DNA of 64,000 bases, taken from the NCBI GenBank assembly GCA_045560765.1, contig JBJKZD010000010.1, positions 62,001 through 126,000 on the forward strand. Reading direction: 5' to 3'. Below are positions 62,918 through 64,000 of this stretch, piece by piece. Source of the stretch: UBA9926 sp913064795 (GTDB lineage Bacteria; Pseudomonadota; Gammaproteobacteria; Pseudomonadales; Azotimanducaceae). A program made the position numbers and the translations under genes. The number at the start of each line of letters is the position of its first letter. Position 1 is the first letter of the stretch. The notes under the pieces were generated by a model, which was not told the DNA's origin, did no database searches, and saw only the letters and a program-made list of their open reading frames with translations.

Positions 62918-64000
62918 GGTGACTAAGCAGTCGTTTGAGAATATCAGTATAGATTGCAGCCAAAGGCCCGAGATCAGCCTCACGGACGCATTCATTCACT
63001 TGGTGGATGGTCGCGTTGCAAACCCCCAGTTCAACGACTTCGATGCCGTAGGGCGCAATAAATCGCCCATCTGACGTTCCGCCACCTGTAGAGCGCTCTG
63101 TGGTAAGGCCGGTTTGCGCTAAAACGCTGGCCTCAACGGCGTGGATGAGCGCGCCGGGTTGGGTCAGGAACGGTGGCCCGCTGAGGGTCCAGTCGATTGA
63201 ATAATCGAGGTTCAGCTCGTCAAGCAATAGGGCGGTTGTGTTTTTGATGGAAGCTTCAGAGGAGGCTGTGCTGTAACGGAAGTTGCAGTCCATAACGGCT
63301 TTGCCGGGCACGACATTTTGAGCGCCAAATCCAGCGTGAACATTGGAGATTTGAAAGCTCGTTGGCGGAAAAAAATCATTGCCATGATCCCACGGATGTT
63401 CAACGAGACATTTGATCGCATCGGCGGCCAAATGAATTGGATTTTTGACTTTCTCAGGATAGGCAACGTGGCCGGCAACACCCCGTACGGTCAATTTAGC
63501 GTTGAGTGATCCACGCCGACCCACACGCAAGGTGTCTCCCAATCGTGTCTGACTCGAAGGTTCGCCAACGATACAATAGTCAATGGGGACTGAGGCCTGA
63601 TTCAGTGCTTCCATGACTTTCGCCGTGCCGTGGGTTGCTGCGGCTTCTTCATCGCTCGTGATTAAAAATCCAATCTTTCCCGGAAATAAATCACCGGATT
63701 GAAGAAACTGCTCTGCTGCGATGATCATCGCTGCCAGCGCTGACTTCATGTCCGCACTGCCTCGTCCATAGAGCCATCCATCGGCTTGAGTGGGCTCAAA
63801 CGGGGGATACATCCAATCCGCCTCTGGGCCTGTCGGAACCACATCGGTATGTCCAGCAAAAACGACCATTGGCCCAGGCAAACCGCCGTCTCGAACGGCC
63901 CATAGGTTGGTGACGTCTCCGAAGGGCATGGGTTCAAGGTCAAAACCCAGGCGTCTGAGGTGTTCGCTCATGATGGTCTGACAGCCTGCGTCATCGGGAG
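62907..64000 (-). CDS. dapE: Succinyl-diaminopimelate desuccinylase DapE (5' end outside window)
   Basis: DapE releases LL-diaminopimelate for lysine and peptidoglycan. The frame is open to the right edge, where PDDAGCQTIMSEHL matches the family N-terminus (SPDDAGCQ), so only a few first residues are missing; an internal ATG at 63971 is not the start. Metal ligands and catalytic residues lie in FAGHTDVVPTGP, GRGSADMKSALAAMI, LITSDEEAAATHGT, GEPSSQTRLGDTLRVGRRGSLNA and the C-terminal NATIHQVNECV. Confidence 0.96.
   Translation of the reverse strand, partial: PDDAGCQTIMSEHLRRLGFDLEPMPFGDVTNLWAVRDGGLPGPMVVFAGHTDVVPTGPEADWMYPPFEPTQADGWLYGRGSADMKSALAAMIIAAEQFLQSGDLFPGKIGFLITSDEEAAATHGTAKVMEALNQASVPIDYCIVGEPSSQTRLGDTLRVGRRGSLNAKLTVRGVAGHVAYPEKVKNPIHLAADAIKCLVEHPWDHGNDFFPPTSFQISNVHAGFGAQNVVPGKAVMDCNFRYSTASSEASIKNTTALLLDELNLDYSIDWTLSGPPFLTQPGALIHAVEASVLAQTGLTTERSTGGGTSDGRFIAPYGIEVVELGVCNATIHQVNECVREADLGPLAAIYTDILKRLLSHHDS

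Noticed and set aside
1..64000. Insertion sequences, prophage, tRNA or rRNA genes
   Set aside because: No transposase, integrase other than XerD, phage structural gene, or cloverleaf/rRNA signature was seen.

Overview
The window looks like core chromosome of a free-living gammaproteobacterium of about 50% GC by eye, in the broad Pseudomonadales/Oceanospirillales/Alteromonadales neighbourhood. The evidence is gene order and content: corB-ypjD-ffh-rpsP-rimM-trmD-rplS, xerD-dsbC-hom-recJ-prfB-lysS, ygfZ-sdhE-ygfX-nadB-rpoE-rseABC-mucD-lepA-lepB-DUF4845-rnc-era-recO-acpS, a barA/gacS slot next to cysM-rlmD-relA, single-chain PurL, type II secretion genes gspC/D/N and a Lys/Ala-rich H1-like protein. 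I see no phage, insertion sequence, CRISPR array, tRNA or rRNA. The species cannot be named from the sequence.

Layout. 0-2 kb: end of a CobW-type GTPase gene, a 21-bp repeat patch, an NnrU-family membrane protein and tadA. 2-12.7 kb: purL, two NUDIX hydrolases, a gamma carbonic anhydrase, leuA behind what looks like a leucine attenuator, and a large hybrid histidine kinase. 12.7-18.5 kb: corB and ypjD divergent from ffh, then the rpsP ribosome/tRNA operon. 19-30 kb: an MFS transporter, xerD, dsbC, alaC, hom (frameshifted), recJ, prfB (programmed frameshift), lysS, ung. 30-39 kb: ygfZ (frameshifted), sdhE, ygfX, nadB, and the sigma-E envelope stress operon. 39-51.7 kb: lepA to acpS, a degenerate BarA/GacS-like gene, cysM (no normal start codon), rlmD, relA, adk. 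52-64 kb: H1-like protein, mobA, a DinG/YoaA-type helicase, tsaB, rsmJ, plsB, gspD, gspC, gspN (frameshifted), a small unknown gene and a partial dapE.

Most genes are housekeeping: translation, tRNA modification, amino-acid synthesis (leucine, homoserine, cysteine, diaminopimelate), stringent response, envelope stress and secretion. The unusual content lies in spacers and decaying genes: (i) arrays of short degenerate tandem repeats with 8-21 bp units in several spacers, most strikingly 21 units of about 13 bp between rpoE and rseA; (ii) in-frame 15-bp repeats in rseA and in the BarA relic; (iii) a BarA/GacS-like protein that seems to have lost kinase motifs but keeps an HPt phospho-histidine; (iv) a Leu-rich leader peptide plus terminator hairpin before leuA; (v) absence of pdxJ, thrC and mazG from places where related genomes often carry them. 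Three frameshifts (hom, ygfZ, gspN), each in or beside a short homopolymer, and the ATC start of cysM may be assembly errors and need raw-read checks before biological interpretation.
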